Of a stretch of 64,000 bases of DNA, positions 58,899 through 64,000 are shown in pieces. The DNA is from Sipunculus nudus (Eukaryota > Annelida > Sipuncula > Golfingiida > Sipunculidae). Both the position numbers and the translations under genes were made by a program. Below the pieces are notes generated by a model that ran no database searches, was not told the DNA's origin, and saw nothing but the letters and a program-made list of their open reading frames with translations. Location of the stretch: NCBI GenBank assembly GCA_026874595.1, contig CM049316.1, forward strand, positions 39,126,695 to 39,190,694, read 5' to 3'. Position 1 is the first letter of the stretch; each line of letters opens with the position of its first letter.

Positions 58899-61329
58899 TT
58901 AGCTCAGCTGACTTTCAGTCATGCTGGGCTATAGCGATGGGTCTTTGCCCGGCGTCCTTCCGTCTGTCAGTCCGGCCGTCCGGCCGGCCGCAGGGCACAA
59001 ATCGTAACCATAGAGGCTAGGGCCATGAACCCTATGCAGTCTTAGAGATTATAAAAAGATCTCCTTGCAAACCTGAAATTAGGTCACTGCGACCTATATT
59101 CTCGAAGTTATGGGATGTGTTTGCACCCCCCAGAAATAACTCTTTGAGACAAAATTTTCATGCCAAACCTTCCATCTTTCACATACAGCTCATCTACCAA
59201 CAGGGGAAGAACCATAATTTTTTTTAGGTCAAAAGGTCGAAGGTCAAGGTCACAGGAGCCTCTTCTTTGAAAAGCCTGTGGATGCATTTTAAGCCAACCC
59301 TTTCATCCCAATTCTTTGATCTTTCACATATAGCTCACCTACTAAGTTGGAGAAGAATCCTATAGATTTTGAGGTCACAAGGTCAAAGGTCAGGGTCACA
59401 GGATCCACTTCTTTGAAAAGGTAGTGGACACATTTCAAGCTAGACTTTTCATTCCAAACCTTCCAGCACCGAAATCGCTTCTCTGCCAACAGGGGAAAAG
59501 ACCTGTTGATTTTGAGGTCAAAGGTCAAATTCACAGCACCCACTTCTTGCGTGGAGTCATTTTCAGGCAAACTTTTCAATCTGTACCTTCCATCTGTCAT
59601 ATATGGCTTACCTACCAATAAGGGAAGAAGCCTATTGATGTTGAGGTCAAAAAGTCAAAGGTCAAGGTCACAATATTTAATTGTTCTAAATGCTTGTGAG
59701 CATATTTCAAGTGTAACTGTTCAACCCAAACCTTCAGTCTTTCACATATGCCACATCTATGCATCACTCAGTTTGACTCAAACTTCATATTTATGGGTCT
59801 TTTTGCTTGAATAAATAACTTATTGATTTTGGGGTCAGCTGGTCAGCAGGTTAAAGGTTGCAGGTCAGAGTTATTCATCCATTGGTTGCCAAGTAATTAC
59901 ACCAGATTTAAGTGGTCAGTAGTTACCCATCATTTAGAAAGAATCCAGTTGATATATGGGCAAAAGGCCAAGGTCATAGGTGAGGGATGTTCACAATTAC
60001 TTATTTTATAGACCATCTCTATTTTTCTTGTATATATAACCATCAAACTCCAGCTGTTACATCTCCCTGTGTGGCTGTAATTGTGAGTGACACTGGTGAC
60101 ATATGACTCCCTTTTTGTAACAGCCTATTAAGTGATAAGGCTCATTGATAAGTACCTCGTTACTTCATAACAAAAACACTGTTGTCAGAATGCTTCAGCC
60201 AGGCATTAAGACTATGAGAGTATAGTACTAAGGTTTAGCTACTGATTTATAAGATGATGGGAACATTTTGCAGTTTATTATATGGAATCCTAGCAATAAA
60301 CTTAGTTTCCTAGATATCTGAATATTTTAATATATATCACCACATATAAAAGCAAGTGTTTGTTCTCATAATATGTGGATGTGTACCTTGATTTAGGATG
60401 GCTTTTTGTTTTATTTCAAGACTCTTAGTCATGCTTTCTGCATTTCTTTTCTTTCAGGTTTGGCAGTTTACCTACCCTGCTGACCCCATTGAAAAGCAGA
60501 GTGATAATAAAAATATTGGACTTACACTTTTTACAATTGCATATCTATAAATCTTATATGAGGGCCTGGACATGCCTTTTGAATTATTTTGGGCATTTAT
60601 TACTGGATAATTTGCCCCAAGTTTGGTCTCTTATTGGAGAATGTGGGATATCAAATGTCATACTTGTCAGAAATCCATTATGTCTGCCAGTTAGCCACCT
60701 TAGAAATTCTTTCTTGAGGGCAGTTTCAGTAATTTTTCTTTAATGTTTGGCCCGATTTAGAGAATGTTTGTTGTCTGATTTCAGAATTGTCAGAAGTCCA
60801 ATATGGCCACCAGGCAACCGTCTTTTAATTCCTTTTATCATATTATCTCAAGAACAGTTAAAGTGAATGCAGTTGGATGTATATTTATGTAATCTTGTAA
60901 AAGATTGGGTCAAATATTTCTGAATAAATATTACCATCATTTATAAAAGTGCAGTACAGTTGGCTTGTATTGAATAAAAATTCATACAGAAGCACCTGTT
61001 TCTCAATAATTCTTGCATGTATTTCCTTGATTTTTGCTATATATTTTCATCTTATATTTGCCCTTTGTGGTGTTCCTTTTGAGACTGACAGGTTTCAAGC
61101 AAGCTGTCGGAATAGTTCCTGATAGCTTAACAATCATGCATTTTCCTCAGACCATCAATTCACTGTGTTTTAACCAGATATAGGTGATATATATTTCTGT
61201 TGTCATAGAAAATTTTCAACAAATTGGCAAATTGGTTCTTCAAAATTTGACTGGAAGTTATGAATCTCAGTCCATGATGTCACAGGTCATGCTTGGCAGC
61301 TGAGCGTCATGACCCATGGGTCACTTGTT
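58899..61329 (+). mobile_element. HINE-like element with a different, AGGTCA-rich core
   Basis: It starts TTAGCTCAGCTGACTTTCAG, followed by GTCCGGCCGTCCGGCC, and ends GCAGCTGAGCGTCATGACCC then ATGGGTCACTTG, with a perfect 12-base palindrome GACCCATGGGTC. The first 250 bases match the 340-bp-unit copies ('gggcacaaatcgtaacca', 'aaattaggtc'). The rest is a diverged tandem array of about 125-bp units carrying AGGTCA motifs (59150-59700), then unassigned sequence to the 3' end. Confidence 0.6.
59150..59700 (+). repeat. About 125-bp tandem units with AGGTCA direct repeats
   Basis: Four units share 'accttccatctttcacata', 'gctcacctaccaa', 'ggggaagaa' and 'gaggtcaaaggtcaaggtcaca'-like blocks. Exact DR1 sites AGGTCAAAGGTCA are at 59380-59392 and 59515-59527. 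Confidence 0.7.
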
Positions 61330-63280
61330 TATTTTTATGTGGGGCGGGGAGAGCATAATTTGAGTCAAATAAACTGGCGCCTTTACGGAAATTCAGATTT
61401 GTTAGATTAAAAGTTGTGTTTGTATATAATATATCAAGCCTGTTAACACGTATTTCATATGTAAGGAAGCAGGCTGTCACCCGCATCATATTAGTTTATT
61501 CTGTGATGTGCTATGTTATTTTTAGCTATAGGTGATACTACCAATGTTGGCTAACGTGTGCAAGCAGAACTTATTTTCCCATTTTTCAGTAACTAAACCT
61601 GAAAAGACTAATACTTTGTTTCATATAATAATGAATAGATTTTTAGAGTAAGGAGAACCAAATGGGTATAATTTTAATGGAATATTTTTTAAAATAGTAT
61701 CATTATTCGAAACATTCGAATTAAGTCAATAGCAAAAAGCAAACTGATGTGTTTGAACAGGAACGCATCGTTCAGACGTCATTTATATCTCCGGAGTAGC
61801 TGCAGCATTCAGCGCTTATATCATATTAGTATAAATGATGATGACAATGCGTTATAGAAGATTCTCTTAAAATGTCCCCGCCCATTTGTCATCGGTGTTG
61901 TGGATCGTAATGTGATAAAAATGACTTTCTGTATATTTGAACCTAAATACTGTATGGACGCATATATCAGTAACATAGAGATGTATTCGCAAACATGCAC
62001 GAAAGTAAATAAAATGCAATTAATGGTATAATATAAAGCTGGCACATGCTATAGAGACACGTACCATATTTTTTTCTAGAATTACCATATTTTATTTTAC
62101 CATAGACACGTACCATAATTAATATCACAGATATCGCCAATTAAAGAATTCACGTACACCGAACACTCCCTGTTTATCCTAAAAGATTAATTACAAACGC
62201 AGACTGCAAAATGTTCTGATATGAACAGGCTATGGCAAACAATCACTCAATAATTACTCATAAATGCTTTTAAAAAGCCACCAACTAAAGCTTGAGGAAG
62301 ACGAAACGACATTTCCTTTGAACATAAAAAATATGGCCTTAGACAGCAGCAGGTACCTATGTTAACCATAGAGGAAACTATAATCAAGAGGACTAGTTGG
62401 ATAGCGAGACTTATTATAGGCTGCTGATATTAAGAATAATCTCAGTTTAGCACTGTGTTTTATTTAGGTCGACTATATTTAGGGTGTTAAGGTCGTATGC
62501 ATAAGCAAAGAAAGATTTATGAATTTTACAATATTCATTATTTTTCCTACATGATAATGAATTGAAATATATTGTCAGACATATGCTAACTTATTATTAA
62601 TGGCCTACAACTTACATGTCCACTGTACAGTCTAAATTCAATACACAAGGTCTAACTGGTAATAATATGTTTTTTTTTTAGTTTTCCTCTTTGTGTGCAA
62701 TTCCAGTTCTGAAATAACCTTTCAGCCTTAATTTTAGGATGCATATTTACGAGTTCATAATTTGAGGAAGTTTTATAATTTGTTTTAAAAAAGCAATTCA
62801 GGTCACTGAAACGGTCTTAATTTATCTCGAGATAAAATATTAAAAGTCTTAGACTCGGAGCTGATAATCTGTCCTGGTCTCGAAACTGATCATGTGCTCG
62901 GTTCAGAAATAATTTCCCACGAAGATTTTATTAAGAAAATCTGCAGATGATCATGCATGTTTGTGAAAAATCATGGAGGGGCAAGTGCATGTCAGTTGTA
63001 TCCCGGTTGAGAGTAGTGGTCGATTTTGAACCCCACTGCTCCTCAGGCTCCGTCCACAGGCATTTTTCATTAACCGAGGCTTATGTCTCAAATATATATT
63101 TTTTACCACGTATTGGTGTAAAAGTGCTGATTTATGCTTATTAACTAAAATTGCCCAAGGCTGACAGCCGACCAACCTCATCATTTATCATACCTGATAT
63201 GTGGGATTACAAAATCCACAGAGACAAAAACTTGAGACTCAAGGTTAGCAGGAAAGTTGAGGTTTGCTGCCCGGACTAAT
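61330..63280. other. AT-rich non-coding stretch
   Basis: I see no gene, RNA gene or well-bounded repeat. Confidence 0.4.
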
Positions 63281-63286
63281 ACAACC

Positions 63287-63298
63287 GCAGTATATATA

Positions 63299-63347
<49 letters not shown>
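63287..63347. repeat. (TA)n microsatellite
   Basis: TA run left of the inverted repeat. Confidence 0.95.
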
Positions 63348-63349
<2 letters not shown>

Positions 63350-63377
63350 CTGAATTCTCCGGGTGCTGGCTTAAGAC

Positions 63378-63584
63378 AGTCAATGAACACAAAAAGAAGA
63401 GAGACATCAACGCCAACATTTCAAACAATCAAATTATAAAATTCTGTTTGTTTACAGTTAGTCACTCGCTCTAACGAAGGCTACAGGGGTAGCTGAAAAT
63501 TGAGCAACAATCTATACATGTTATCCAAATAATATGATTGTTTGAAATGTTGGCGTTGATGTCTCTCTTCTTTTTGTGTTCATT

Positions 63585-63588
<4 letters not shown>
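63378..63588. mobile_element. Perfect 54-bp inverted repeat around a 103-bp centre
   Basis: The arms 63378-63431 and 63535-63588 are exact reverse complements (start AGTCAATGAACACAAAAAG). Similarity extends a few bases further inward with one mismatch. The centre contains 'gctctaacgaaggctacaggggtagctg'. Probably a foldback/MITE-type element or two inverted ends of a recently duplicated piece. Confidence 0.75.

Positions 63589-63645
<57 letters not shown>
63589..63645. repeat. (TA)n microsatellite
   Basis: TA run starting within a base of the right arm of the inverted repeat. Confidence 0.95.
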
Positions 63646-63648
<3 letters not shown>

Positions 63649-64000
63649 GAACAGTGTGTATATATAAATGCTCAAGTATCAAAACATGTCACATTGTTTA
63701 CCTAAAAGAACTTTAAAGAATTAAACCAATCCTTACAATCCTTATGTGAAACGATCCAAGAGAAGATCAGCGGTATGACTGCTTTTTCTGTACAATAAGG
63801 ACTTAAAAAAGAGAAGAGCAAAATTCTCAAGGTATATTTTCTCAACACAACCCCGGCCACGCTGAAGGTTTATGAGTTCGAAGAAGTAGAGCGTTACCAG
63901 CCTTCAGAGTATCTTCAACAAATAGGGAAGATGGGAAAGTAAGAATCAGTAATATATGCAAGAGTTGCCTTCTAACAGCTGAATAAGATCTGGATCGAGT
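63646..64000. other. No recognised feature
   Basis: Nothing identifiable up to the window end. Confidence 0.4.

Noticed and set aside
59289-59814. Open frames in the AGGTCA repeat region
   Set aside because: They repeat with the tandem unit on both strands and show no protein family.

Overview
The window is animal nuclear DNA. It is AT-rich, with long (TA)n runs, phase-matched introns, tRNA-derived SINEs, a BEL/Pao LTR retrotransposon and abundant structured repeats. The repeats (short tandem units carrying GGTGGCGCCACC, ends of the type TTAGCTCAGCTG / CAGCTGAGCGTCATG, and AGGTCA-rich repeats), together with C-type lectin and NACHT-LRR coding sequence, point to a lophotrochozoan, most likely a bivalve mollusc. 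I cannot name the species from the sequence.

One host gene can be supported. It is on the + strand, about 15.39-55.14 kb, and I reconstruct it as about ten exons: a signal peptide (15391-15457), a first C-type lectin-like domain split over two exons (21278-21493 and 46380-46495, separated by a 24.9-kb intron), a second CTLD split over two exons (46652-46900 and 48490-48648), a short stalk (49026-49079), a transmembrane exon (49927-50024), a juxtamembrane exon (50371-50434), a linker exon (about 50945-51167) and one very large NACHT-plus-leucine-rich-repeat exon (51301-55137). The predicted protein is a single-pass membrane receptor: lectin ectodomain outside, NLR-type ATPase and LRRs inside. 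The copy here looks dead or damaged. It has an in-frame TAA in CTLD2, a splice-phase mismatch after exon 3, a frame problem in exon 9, Gln in place of the Walker A Lys, and four frameshifts in the NACHT-LRR exon. Some of the indels could be assembly errors.

Layout. 0-15 kb: intergenic AT-rich DNA with a tandem duplication, a SINE, a MITE family (two copies with the same inverted termini), a probable solo LTR (3.64-4.38 kb) and a 760-bp repeat present twice in opposite orientation. 15.4-21.5 kb: exons 1-2, with intron 1 carrying Helentron/HINE-like repeats full of about 340-bp tandem units. 21.5-46.4 kb: the giant intron 2, holding another large element of this family, three head-to-tail copies of a 1.14-kb unit, GATC-rich clusters in opposite orientations, a 190-bp tandem duplication, a fossil gag on the - strand, a 5'-complete but 3'-truncated BEL/Pao retrotransposon (31.7-36.2 kb), a minisatellite and a SINE. 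46.4-55.1 kb: the remaining receptor exons. 55.1-64 kb: 3' flank with a cluster of pogo-like MITEs embedded in (CA)n/(TA)n tracts, another HINE-like element (58.9-61.3 kb) whose core is an AGGTCA-rich repeat, and a perfect 54-bp inverted repeat flanked by (TA)n.

I found no rRNA, functional tRNA, CRISPR or prokaryotic features.
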